From Candidatus Hydrogenedentota bacterium (lineage in GTDB: Bacteria > Hydrogenedentota > Hydrogenedentia > Hydrogenedentales > CAITNO01), in the NCBI GenBank assembly GCA_029554925.1, contig JAKPUV010000147.1:1-25536 (forward strand): DNA of 25,536 nucleotides, written 5' to 3'. Under the pieces are notes generated by a model, which saw only the letters and a list, made by a program, of their open reading frames with translations, was not told where the DNA came from and ran no database searches. Each line of letters starts with the position of its first letter. Position 1 is the stretch's first letter. The position numbers were made by a program, and so were the translations under genes. Below, in pieces: positions 14,739 through 22,687 of the stretch.

Positions 14739-14767
14739 TTGACAATGCCCCTCCGTCCCGGTAAAAT
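14739..14767 (+). promoter_or_regulatory. Promoter of cydAB
   Basis: TTGACA (14739-14744, perfect) and TAAAAT (14762-14767, 5 of 6) are separated by exactly 17 bases. Transcription would start near 14774, 21 bases before the cydA ATG, with AAGGA at 14783-14787 as ribosome site. This is the strongest promoter in the window. Confidence 0.8.
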
Positions 14768-14794
14768 GCCGTCACTCAGCATAAGGAACTCCCG

Positions 14795-16234
14795 ATGGAA
14801 CTCGACGCGGTCCTTCTGGCAAGGATTCAATTTGGCTTCACCGTTGGCTTCCACTACATCTTCCCCCCGTTGACCATCGGTCTCGCGTGGCTGATGGTCA
14901 TCATGGAGACGCGCCACTACTTCACCGGTGTCAAGGTCTATGAAGACATGGCCCGCTTCTGGACCAAGCTCTTCGCCGTCACTTTTGCCGTGGGTGTGGC
15001 CACGGGCATCGTCATGGAGTTCCAGTTCGGGACCAACTGGGCGGACTATTCCCGTTTCGTGGGCGACGTGTTCGGTTCCGCCCTGGCGGCCGAGGGCATT
15101 TTCGCGTTCTTTCTCGAATCGGGGTTCCTGGCCGTGCTGGTCTTCGGCTGGGACCGGGTTTCCAAGCGGGTCCATCTCCTGAGCACCTGGCTGGTGGCCC
15201 TGGGCTCCACCCTGTCCGCGGTGTGGATTGTGGTGGCCAACTCGTGGCAGCAGACGCCCGCCGGGTTCCATGTGGTGGGGGAGGGGGCCGCCCGCCGCGC
15301 CGAGATCACCGGTTTCTGGGAGATGGTCTTCAACCCGTCGGCCATGCACCGCCTCAACCACACCATCATCGGCGCGCTCATTCTGGGCGCCTTCTTTGTG
15401 ATGAGCATCTCCGCCTTCTACATCCTGAAAAACCGCCATCTGGATTTCGCGAAGCGCTCCTTCACCATCGCGCTGGTCGTGGCGTTCCTCTCCTCCTGGG
15501 GCATTCTCTTTTCCGGCCACCTCCAGGCAAAGAAGGTGGCGGAAACCCAGCCCGTCAAGATGGCCGCTTTCGAGGGGCACTTCAAATCGGACGGCGGCGG
15601 CGCGCCCCTGTACCTCTTCGGCTTTCCGGACGAAGAGTCCCGCACGGTGCGCGGAGGCCTCGCCATTCCGGGCATGCTGAGTTTCCTGATTCACGAGAGT
15701 TTCACCAGGCCGGTCCCCGGACTGCTCGACCTGTCGGAGGACGAGAACGACTGGCCGCCCCTGGGCATGACCTTTCAGACCTACCATCTCATGGTGGCCA
15801 TGGGCATGTTCCAGATCGGCATCAGCTCCCTGGCGCTTCTCCTGTTGTGGCGCAAGCGGCTGTTTGAGCAGCGCTGGCTGCTGTGGACCTTCGTGTTCGC
15901 CGTGGTCACCCCCTACATTTCCAACCACGCGGGATGGATGGCGGCCGAGATCGGCCGGCAGCCTTGGGTGGTCCAGGGGCTCCTGCGCACCGCCGACGGT
16001 GTCTCCAAGAACGTGAGCGCGGGCCAGATTCTCGGCTCCATCCTCATGTTCGGGTTCGTGTACCTCATGCTTTTCCTGGTGTGGATCTTCGTCCTCAACA
16101 GCAAGATTCAGAAGGGGCCGGACACCGGCGGGGAGCCGGGGGAGACCGACGGGATGAACACGGGGTTTCTGGCGGTCGCGGAAAATCGCGCCGACCCCTC
16201 CGGACCGTCCATGGGCTCCGTTCACGAGAAATAA
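14795..16234 (+). CDS. cydA: Cytochrome bd quinol oxidase subunit I
   Basis: A 479-residue membrane protein with about nine transmembrane helices, carrying the three haems of the high-affinity quinol oxidase. His20 in GFHYIFPP matches the haem b595 ligand, Glu100 and Glu108 (AAEGIFAFFLES) match the conserved proton-path acids, and His189 in RLNHTIIGA fits the b558 ligand. YHLMVAMGM is in the region of the methionine ligand. GWMAAEIGRQPWVVQG is the family signature near the quinol site. The length implies the short Q-loop form. A hydrophilic 40-residue tail ends the protein. It uses ATG at 14795 and precedes cydB by 39 bases. It should serve respiration at low oxygen. Confidence 0.97.
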   Translation: MELDAVLLARIQFGFTVGFHYIFPPLTIGLAWLMVIMETRHYFTGVKVYEDMARFWTKLFAVTFAVGVATGIVMEFQFGTNWADYSRFVGDVFGSALAAEGIFAFFLESGFLAVLVFGWDRVSKRVHLLSTWLVALGSTLSAVWIVVANSWQQTPAGFHVVGEGAARRAEITGFWEMVFNPSAMHRLNHTIIGALILGAFFVMSISAFYILKNRHLDFAKRSFTIALVVAFLSSWGILFSGHLQAKKVAETQPVKMAAFEGHFKSDGGGAPLYLFGFPDEESRTVRGGLAIPGMLSFLIHESFTRPVPGLLDLSEDENDWPPLGMTFQTYHLMVAMGMFQIGISSLALLLLWRKRLFEQRWLLWTFVFAVVTPYISNHAGWMAAEIGRQPWVVQGLLRTADGVSKNVSAGQILGSILMFGFVYLMLFLVWIFVLNSKIQKGPDTGGEPGETDGMNTGFLAVAENRADPSGPSMGSVHEK

Positions 16235-16273
16235 CCAGACCGCCTCGCGGCGCACAACACGGGATACGCGGCC

Positions 16274-17299
16274 ATGACGACCTACCTGAACGAGATATGG
16301 TTCCTCCTCCTGGGCGTCCTGCTGACGGGGTACGCCGTGCTGGACGGGTTTGACCTGGGCGTGGGCATTCTGCACCCCTTTGTGGCGAGGGAGGACCGCG
16401 AACGCCGCATTCTCATGAACGCCATCGGCCCGCTGTGGGACGGCAACGAGGTGTGGCTGGTGACCTTCGGGGGCGCGATGTTCGCCGCCTTCCGCGACGT
16501 GTACGCCACGGTCTTCTCGGCGTTCTACACGGCCTTCATGCTGCTGCTGTGCGCGCTGATCTTCCGCGCCGTGTCCATGGAGTTCCGGAGCAAGCAGCCC
16601 CACCCGGCGTGGCGCTCCCTGTGGGACTGGGCCTTCTGCGTTTCGAGCCTCACCGCCTCCCTGCTCTTCGGCGTGGCCGTCGGCAATGTGATGCAGGGCA
16701 TCGCAATTGACGCCAATGGAAACTACGTCGGCACCTTCTTCGACTTCCTGAACGTCTTCAGCCTGCTCACGGGCCTGCTGGTGGTGGCCCTGTTCGCGTT
16801 CCACGGCGGCCTCTACCTGACCCTGAAGACGGGCGGCCCCCTGCATGCCCGGATCCTCCGCGCCTCCTGGGTCGCCTATTTCTGCCTTCTCGCCCTCTAT
16901 GTGGCCGTCAGCGCCTATGCCGTGGCCGCCGTTCCCTCGGCCACGGTCAACTTCCGGTATCTCCCCGCGGCTTGGATCATGCCCCTGCTGCACCTCGCCG
17001 CCATGATCGCGATTCCCCTGCTCATGCGCGCGGGCCGCACCGGCCTCGCGTTTCTGGCGAACTGCTTCTGCATCGCCGCCTTCGTGTTCCTTTTCGCCGT
17101 GGCCATGGCCCCCAACATGGTGTATTCGTCGCTGGATCCCGAACACACCCTCACCATCTACAACGCGGCGTCCAGCCCCAAGACGCTCGGCATCATGCTG
17201 GTCATCGCCCTCATCGGCATGCCGCTTGTGATCTCCTACACGGTGATCATCTACCGCGTGTTCCGCGGCAAGGTCGAGCTTACCCCCGAAAGCTACTGA
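16274..17299 (+). CDS. cydB: Cytochrome bd quinol oxidase subunit II
   Basis: A 341-residue integral membrane protein of the CydB/AppB family, the structural partner of CydA. TGYAVLDGFDLGVGILHPF and IGPLWDGNEVWLVTFGGAMFAAF near the N-terminus are diagnostic. About eight transmembrane segments are visible. The start ATG is preceded by only a weak GGGA-type site. The last seven bases overlap the 3' end of the convergent transporter gene. No cydX-like small gene follows; if a third subunit exists it is elsewhere. Co-transcribed with cydA. Confidence 0.97.
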   Translation: MTTYLNEIWFLLLGVLLTGYAVLDGFDLGVGILHPFVAREDRERRILMNAIGPLWDGNEVWLVTFGGAMFAAFRDVYATVFSAFYTAFMLLLCALIFRAVSMEFRSKQPHPAWRSLWDWAFCVSSLTASLLFGVAVGNVMQGIAIDANGNYVGTFFDFLNVFSLLTGLLVVALFAFHGGLYLTLKTGGPLHARILRASWVAYFCLLALYVAVSAYAVAAVPSATVNFRYLPAAWIMPLLHLAAMIAIPLLMRAGRTGLAFLANCFCIAAFVFLFAVAMAPNMVYSSLDPEHTLTIYNAASSPKTLGIMLVIALIGMPLVISYTVIIYRVFRGKVELTPESY

Positions 17300-18273
17300 G
17301 CCTCCCCCGGCGCCGTGTCTGTGGCGGGCGGTGCGGCCCCGTCCGGAACGGGGCGGCGGCTCCACCAGGAGGCCGCGACGCTGCCGGTGAGGATGCAAAT
17401 GAACACAAAGGCCGCGCAGGGAAGCGCCGCCCCCTTGCCGAAGAACTGGATCGCCAGCACCACGCCCAGCCCGGCATTCTGCATCCCCACTTCGATGGAA
17501 AGCGTGCGGCGCCGGGAAACGGGCATCCTGAACACCCGGCCCGCCCCGTAGCCCAGGGTCATTCCCGACAGGTTCAGCGCCAGGCAGACCGCCAGCACCA
17601 GCAGGGTGGTGCTGGCAAGGGCCTCCCGGTTCATCGCGATCACCAGGCTGCAGATGAACACGATGAAGAGCGCCGAGAGCGCGGGAAAGGCGGGCTGCAC
17701 CCGCTCCACCTGCCGGGGAAACAGCACCCGCAGCCCGAACCCGGCCAGCAGCGGCCCGATGACGGTGAGCAGCAGCTTCAGAAACATCTGCCAGTACTCC
17801 ACGTCCATTTCCGCCCCCGCCAGTTTCAGGACCAGCAGGGGGGTCAGCACGGGGCAGAGCAGGGTGGAGACCGTGGTCAGCGACACGGAATACGCCGTGT
17901 CCGCCTTGGCCAGAAAGCTCACGACGTTGCTTGCCATGGCCCCCGGCGCGGCCCCGGTCAGAACCAAGCCGATGGCCAGCTCGTCGGGAAGCCGCAAAAT
18001 CCGGGCGATGGCCCACGCGGAGAAGGGCATGATGGTGTACTGCGCGGCGGACCCCACGGCGACCGCGCCGGGCGACCGGGCAATGTTCACGAAGTCGGCG
18101 GGCCGCAGCGCGGCCCCGATGCCGAACATGGTCAGGGCGAAGAAATGGTCCAGATAGCCTTTGAGGGAGAAAACCGGCCCGGGGAAGCGGTAGGCCAGCA
18201 GGCCGAACAGGATGACCCAGAGCGTGAAATGCCCCGTCCAAAACTCCAGGAACGCCTTGATCCGGTCACTCAC
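17293..18273 (-). CDS. Bile acid:sodium symporter (BASS) family transporter
   Basis: A 326-residue membrane protein with about nine or ten helices. Two hallmark motifs of the BASS fold are present: GAAPGAMASNVVSFLAKAD (107-125), related to the sodium-site crossover, and EVGMQNAGLG (261-270). Substrates in bacteria include bile acids, pantoate and other organic anions; which one is carried here cannot be told. The start is GTG at 18273-18271 with GGAGG 7 bases upstream. It lies 30 bases after the dnaA stop on the same strand and may be read through from dnaA. A few Pro/Ala-rich residues end the protein, overlapping cydB. Confidence 0.9.
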   Translation of the reverse strand: MSDRIKAFLEFWTGHFTLWVILFGLLAYRFPGPVFSLKGYLDHFFALTMFGIGAALRPADFVNIARSPGAVAVGSAAQYTIMPFSAWAIARILRLPDELAIGLVLTGAAPGAMASNVVSFLAKADTAYSVSLTTVSTLLCPVLTPLLVLKLAGAEMDVEYWQMFLKLLLTVIGPLLAGFGLRVLFPRQVERVQPAFPALSALFIVFICSLVIAMNREALASTTLLVLAVCLALNLSGMTLGYGAGRVFRMPVSRRRTLSIEVGMQNAGLGVVLAIQFFGKGAALPCAAFVFICILTGSVAASWWSRRPVPDGAAPPATDTAPGEAQ

Positions 18274-18303
18274 GCACGTCCCTCCCGCGAACGGGGCGGT
18301 CTG

Positions 18304-19686
18304 TCAGGCGCGCACCGCCTTGGTAAGCTGCTCGATGGTCTGCCGCATCACAGGGTCGGTCTTAACCGCCTTGGAGACCTTGTCGCACGCGTACAGAACC
18401 GTGGTGTGGTCCTTTCCGCCGAAATACTCGCCGATGTCGTTGAGCGACAGGCTGGGAATGAGGGTCTTGCAGAGGTACATGGCCACCTGGCGGGGCTGGG
18501 ATATCTGCCGCTGGCGGCTGCGCCCGCGCAGGTCGGCGATCCGCACGTCGTAATGCTCCGCCACCACGCGCTGCACCTGCTCAATGGTCACGGGCCGGAT
18601 CTTCTCCGAGCCGATGAGGTCCTTCAGCACCGTTTCGGCCAGGGACATGGTGACCTTTTCCCCGGCGAGGCGGCTGTACGCGAGCACCGTTGTCAGCGCG
18701 CCCTCCAGCTCCCGGATGTTGGCCGTGATGTAGGTGGCGACGTAGCGCATGATGTCCGGGGGCACTGTGATGCCCTCGTCCCGCGCCTTGTTCTGGAGGA
18801 TCGCGATGCGCGTCTCAAGGTCCGGCGGCTGGATGTCCGTCACCAGGCCCCATTCAAACCGCGAAACCAGCCGCTCCTCGATGCCCTGCAGCTCCTTGGG
18901 GCTGCGGTCGCTCGAGATCACGATCTGCTTGTGCGCGTCGAACAGGGTGTTGAACGTGTGGAAGAACTCCTCCTGCGTCGCCTCCTTGCCCGTGATGAAC
19001 TGGATGTCGTCGATCAGGAGCACGTCCACCTTGCGGTACTTCGCGCGGAAACGCTGCGCGTTCTTGTCCGCGATGCTCTGGATCAGCTGGTTGGTGAACT
19101 CCTCGGAGGAGATGAAGACCACGGAGAGGTCGGGCTGGCGGGCGAGGACGCCCTGGCCCACCGCCTGCATCAGGTGCGTCTTGCCGAGTCCGGTGCCGCC
19201 GTACAGGAAGAGGGGGTTGTAGGCCTTGCCCGGCGACTCGAACACGGCCCGCGCGGCGGCGTGCGCGAAACGGTTGCCCGCCCCGATCACAAAGCGGTCG
19301 AAGGTGTACCGGGGGTTGAATCCGGAAAAGGTCTGGCGGACCCGCGCGACCTTGGCCTTGGCGGGCCCCGGAACGGGCGCCGTCCGGCGCTCCTCCGGCG
19401 CCGTGGACGGGGCGCCCGCCGCAACGGCGAAACGCACGCGCGCGCAGTCAGGCACGACCTTTTTCAGCGCCGCGAGGACCACGTCGGTGTGGTGCTCCTG
19501 AAGCCAGTTCGCGAAAAACTGGCTTGGCACGGACACCTCGAAGAGATCGCCCTCAAAACCGCCGAAGCGCGTCTGGGAAAACCAGTTCTTGAAGGTGTGG
19601 CCGTCCACTTCGGCCTGCAAATGGACCAGCGCCCGGTCCCAAAGGCTAAGTTCCCGTTCCACCGTGTCTCCCGCCGCATTGTGCAT
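18304..19686 (-). CDS. dnaA: Chromosomal replication initiator protein DnaA
   Basis: A 460-residue DnaA. Domain I (about 10-80) contains FKNWFSQTRF and FFANWLQEHH. A proline- and alanine-rich linker is at 90-115. The AAA+ domain begins at FNPRYTFDRFVIGAGNRFAHAAA, with Walker A GGTGLGKT (163-170) and Walker B LLIDDIQF (223-230). The DNA-binding domain IV carries KDHTTVLYACDKV (425-437), the box-recognition signature. ATG at 19686 has AGGAA upstream; the open frame runs 57 codons further but that part is not DnaA-like. A TTGACA at 19857-19852 could be a -35, with only a poor -10. I see no DnaA boxes or AT-rich origin beside it, and dnaN/gyrB are absent. Confidence 0.97.
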   Translation of the reverse strand: MHNAAGDTVERELSLWDRALVHLQAEVDGHTFKNWFSQTRFGGFEGDLFEVSVPSQFFANWLQEHHTDVVLAALKKVVPDCARVRFAVAAGAPSTAPEERRTAPVPGPAKAKVARVRQTFSGFNPRYTFDRFVIGAGNRFAHAAARAVFESPGKAYNPLFLYGGTGLGKTHLMQAVGQGVLARQPDLSVVFISSEEFTNQLIQSIADKNAQRFRAKYRKVDVLLIDDIQFITGKEATQEEFFHTFNTLFDAHKQIVISSDRSPKELQGIEERLVSRFEWGLVTDIQPPDLETRIAILQNKARDEGITVPPDIMRYVATYITANIRELEGALTTVLAYSRLAGEKVTMSLAETVLKDLIGSEKIRPVTIEQVQRVVAEHYDVRIADLRGRSRQRQISQPRQVAMYLCKTLIPSLSLNDIGEYFGGKDHTTVLYACDKVSKAVKTDPVMRQTIEQLTKAVRA

Positions 19687-19853
19687 GACAACGTTCCTGC
19701 AAAGAATCCTCTTGGGACGCACCCGCGCCGCCGCCGAACCCCGCTTGCGTAGAATGTCTCCCGGCGCGCCCCGCTGCACCGTTTCTCCTTCCGCCTGCCG
19801 GTGCCTGGCGCACCGGAGCGGAGGTTGAGTTTGCCCCACACCGACGGCCTTTG

Positions 19854-20255
19854 TCAAGGACGTTCGTTAAGTTGTTTCCCCTCTTGCGTTTTCACCGCGC
19901 GCCACGCGGCGTCCAATTCGCAGGGCGTGCAAGATGCCGGATCACGCCCCTGTTCGCGGAGCAGCGCGAGGGCGGCGGAGGCCCGTTTTTCCAGCCGTTC
20001 CGTCGCCTCGAGCAGGCGCAGCGCCGGATCCGTCCGCAGAAAACGCGCCGCGTTCACCGCCGCGAGAAGCAGGTCTCCCAGCTCGCGTCCCGCGTGCTCC
20101 GAGTCCCCGGAGCGCGCGGCCTCCCGCAGTTCCCCAAGCTCCTCGCCGATCTTGTCCAGCACGCCGTGAATGTCCGGCCAGTCGTAGCCCGAAGCGCTCA
20201 CCGCGTCCTGCCTCGCCATGGAAACCAGCAGAGCGTCCATTCCGTCCTGTGCCAT
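19854..20255 (-). CDS. MazG-like nucleotide pyrophosphohydrolase, single domain
   Basis: A 133-residue all-helical protein of the MazG fold. GYDWPDIHGVLDKIGEELGELREA holds the EExxE metal motif and GRELGDLLLAAVNAARFL the ExxD motif that together bind magnesium. Full MazG has two such domains in about 260 residues, so this is a single-domain form matching the C-terminal repeat. MazG enzymes hydrolyse NTPs to NMP and pyrophosphate, cleaning up aberrant nucleotides. The start at 20255 has GGAG 10 bases upstream. It is upstream of dnaA on the same strand and divergent from pdxA. Confidence 0.85.
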   Translation of the reverse strand: MAQDGMDALLVSMARQDAVSASGYDWPDIHGVLDKIGEELGELREAARSGDSEHAGRELGDLLLAAVNAARFLRTDPALRLLEATERLEKRASAALALLREQGRDPASCTPCELDAAWRAVKTQEGKQLNERP

Positions 20256-20323
20256 GATGCATGTTCTCCGTGGTCCAACCTGCCGAGTGTAGACCATCGC
20301 GGCCCCCCGCGTCATCCCGTCAG

Positions 20324-20353
20324 TTGGCGTCGCGCGGCGCGGACGGGTATCAT
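20324..20353 (+). promoter_or_regulatory. Promoter for pdxA
   Basis: TTGGCG (20324-20329, 4 of 6) and TATCAT (20348-20353, 5 of 6) are separated by 18 bases. Transcription would start near 20360, about 24 bases before the pdxA ATG at 20384, with AGGAG in the short leader. Confidence 0.42.
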
Positions 20354-20383
20354 GGGGCCAGACCTTCAGGAGAACTTCCCGCC

Positions 20384-21397
20384 ATGCGGTCCCCAAACAC
20401 GGATAAACCCCCGCTCGCCGTCACCATGGGCGATGTCAACGGCATCGGCCCGGAGATCCTCGCCAAGGCCCTCGCCACCGACGTCCCCTGGAACACCTGT
20501 TTCCCCGTCGTCTTCGGCTCGCCGCGCGCCTTGGAGGATGCCCGGCGCTTCGCCCCCGGCTGCCCGGTGCCCGTTTCCGTGGCGTCCGTTGGCGAGGCGC
20601 TCGGCGTGACGGCGGGCGTGCCGGTGATTTCCTGCGGCAATCAGGGGCCCGTGCCCAATCCCGGCGTGCTGGACCCCGCCGCGGGCGCGGCGGCCGTTGC
20701 CTGGATAGAGGGGGCCGTGCGCGCGGCCATGGCGGGGGAGGTTGGGGGGGTGGTCACCTGCCCCATCAGCAAGGAGGCCATCCTGCGCGCCGGGTGCCCC
20801 CACACCGGCCACACCTCCCTCATCGCGGCTATGACCAACAGCCCCGATTACCGCATGTGCCTCTTCACTGAGAGGCTCCGCATCATTCACATAACGGCGC
20901 ACCTGTCCATGCGCGACGCAGTGGCCGCCGTGAAGAAGGGGCGCATCCTCCAGAGCGTCCTGCTCGCCGACAGCGCCCTGAAGCGCCTCGGCATCGCCGC
21001 GCCCCGCGTCGCCGTCGCGGCGCTGAACCCCCACGCCGGGGAGGCGGGCGCCTTCGGCGACGAGGAGATATTGGAAATCGCCCCCGCCGTGCGGGAGGCC
21101 GCCGCGGCCGGGGTGAACGTCTCCGGTCCGCATCCACCGGACACCGTCTTTCGGCGAGCCTATTACGGGGAGTTCGACGCCGTCATCGCGATGTACCACG
21201 ACCAGGGGCACATTCCGCTGAAGCTGGTCGCCATGGACGAGGGGGTCAACGTCACCCTGGGCACCTCCATCGTGCGCACCTCCGTGGACCACGGCACCGC
21301 CTTCGACATTGCGGGCGCCGGCCGCGCGCGCCATGAGAGCCTCCTGTCCGCCGTTGTCATGGCGTCCCTCCTCGCAGAAAAGGGGTTTGCATCGTGA
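20384..21397 (+). CDS. pdxA: 4-hydroxythreonine-4-phosphate dehydrogenase
   Basis: A 337-residue PdxA, the NAD-dependent enzyme of the deoxyxylulose-5-phosphate-independent-of-Pdx1 branch of vitamin B6 synthesis that yields 3-amino-2-oxopropyl phosphate. Signature pieces are VTMGDVNGIGPEIL near the N-terminus, the metal-site CPHTGHTSLI (His140), NPHAGEAGAFGDEE, MYHDQGHIPLKL and TSVDHGTAFDIAG. Length is normal. I start at the ATG at 20384 just before the conserved core; the frame is open upstream but does not look like coding sequence. AGGAG lies about 12 bases before it. Its stop overlaps the GTG of the next gene. PdxA2-like paralogues act on other substrates and cannot be excluded. Confidence 0.93.
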   Translation: MRSPNTDKPPLAVTMGDVNGIGPEILAKALATDVPWNTCFPVVFGSPRALEDARRFAPGCPVPVSVASVGEALGVTAGVPVISCGNQGPVPNPGVLDPAAGAAAVAWIEGAVRAAMAGEVGGVVTCPISKEAILRAGCPHTGHTSLIAAMTNSPDYRMCLFTERLRIIHITAHLSMRDAVAAVKKGRILQSVLLADSALKRLGIAAPRVAVAALNPHAGEAGAFGDEEILEIAPAVREAAAAGVNVSGPHPPDTVFRRAYYGEFDAVIAMYHDQGHIPLKLVAMDEGVNVTLGTSIVRTSVDHGTAFDIAGAGRARHESLLSAVVMASLLAEKGFAS

Positions 21398-22671
21398 CCG
21401 TGACCACTTTACGCCGCCGCGCGGCCCTGGCCATCCTGACCGCGGCGCTGTGCGCCATACCCGGCGCGCACGCCGCCGAGAAGGCGCGCCGCCAGTTCTC
21501 GGTGCATCCGAAAACGTTCCCCGCGGGACCCAACCCCTGCGCCATCGCATGCCGCGACCTGAATGACGACGGGATCCCCGACATCGTCACCGCCGACCGA
21601 GGCATCCTGGCCGACCCCCGGGACGAGCGCCCCGCCAACGACGAGCTGTCGGTCTTCATCGCCGACAAGCCGTTCTCGTACACCCGCCAGACCCCCACCC
21701 TGAAATGCGGCTTCGGACCCTACGCCGTCTGCCTGGCCAATGTGGACGGACTGAAGTGGCCCGACATCATTGTGGCCAGTTTCCACGCCGTCCGGCACCG
21801 GGACGTCACCGTCTTCCTCAACCTCAAACCCGAGGGGGTTTTCAAGCCCGTCACCTTCAAGATTGCCGATGAGGGCCTTCCCTATGAGCGGCATCTGGAC
21901 GGGGAGGGGGTGCCCCTCTTCACCAAGCCCGGGCTTACATCGGTGCATGTGCAGGACATCGACGGGGACGGGCTGCGCGACCTCCTCGCCACGGGATGGA
22001 GCAGCGACGTGGTGGTGCTCATGCGCGGCCACGCCGAGCAGTACTTCACCGAGCCCCATTTCTTTCCTGTGCGGGGAGGGCCGTCCAGCCTGTGCGTCGC
22101 CGACTTCAACCGCGATGACAAGGCCGATTTCGCCGTCTCCTGCCGCGCCACCGACGATGTCTCGGTATGGCTGGGGGACGGCAGGGGGGGATTCGCGGAA
22201 AAGACCCGGTTCCCGTCGCGGTGCGCTCACCCCTCCGTCATCCGGGCCGGCGACATGAACGGGGACGGGCTCCCCGACCTCGTCGTCGGGCACTCCTACA
22301 CGGAAGACAGCATTGTGCTCTTTTTCGGCCACGGGTCCGCTTCCTTCGCCGCCTCCCAGGAAATCACGCTGGGCGATGACCGGAGGGTGCTGGAGAAGGA
22401 GATACGTGATGTCGCCGTCGACGACTTCAACGGCGACGGGCGCACTGACCTTGCCGCCGCCTGCTTCGCCTCCGGCGAGGTGACCGTGCTGCTTAATGCC
22501 GCCACCGGCCCCATGCTCCCGCTGGAGTTCTCCAAAGAGACGCACCGTTTCGAGGGGGCAAAGCCCCGCGCGCTCACCGCGGCCGACCTTAATGGCGACG
22601 GAAAGAGCGACATTGCGGTCGCCCTCTGGGAAACCAACGCCGTGGGCTTCCTGGTGAACGCGAGGAAGTAG
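21394..22671 (+). CDS. Exported FG-GAP/VCBS repeat protein
   Basis: A 425-residue secreted protein. A signal peptide (about 1-28, ending GAHA) is followed by six FG-GAP/VCBS calcium-binding motifs of the form DxNxDGxxD at roughly residues 55, 189, 238, 287, 345 and 398, e.g. DLNDDGIPD and DMNGDGLPD. These build a seven-bladed beta-propeller like that of integrin alpha chains; binding partner unknown. The start is GTG at 21394, overlapping the pdxA stop as GTGA, with AAGGGG upstream. Translational coupling of an exported propeller to a vitamin B6 enzyme is odd and may be incidental. It ends 16 bases from the convergent transglutaminase gene. Confidence 0.88.
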   Translation: MTVTTLRRRAALAILTAALCAIPGAHAAEKARRQFSVHPKTFPAGPNPCAIACRDLNDDGIPDIVTADRGILADPRDERPANDELSVFIADKPFSYTRQTPTLKCGFGPYAVCLANVDGLKWPDIIVASFHAVRHRDVTVFLNLKPEGVFKPVTFKIADEGLPYERHLDGEGVPLFTKPGLTSVHVQDIDGDGLRDLLATGWSSDVVVLMRGHAEQYFTEPHFFPVRGGPSSLCVADFNRDDKADFAVSCRATDDVSVWLGDGRGGFAEKTRFPSRCAHPSVIRAGDMNGDGLPDLVVGHSYTEDSIVLFFGHGSASFAASQEITLGDDRRVLEKEIRDVAVDDFNGDGRTDLAAACFASGEVTVLLNAATGPMLPLEFSKETHRFEGAKPRALTAADLNGDGKSDIAVALWETNAVGFLVNARK

Positions 22672-22687
22672 CCCGGCGAGCGCGGCG

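Noticed and set aside
14579..18241. A 1,220-codon open frame on the minus strand antisense to cydAB
   Set aside because: The translation is low-complexity, rich in Gly, His, Arg and Glu, matching the shadow of high-GC coding DNA; cydA and cydB on the other strand are certain.
16972..19752. A 926-codon open frame on the plus strand opposite the transporter and dnaA
   Set aside because: Same shadow composition, and it would overlap three well-supported genes.
19687..19853. Possible oriC upstream of dnaA
   Set aside because: The stretch is GC-rich with no DnaA-box-like nonamers and no AT-rich unwinding element.
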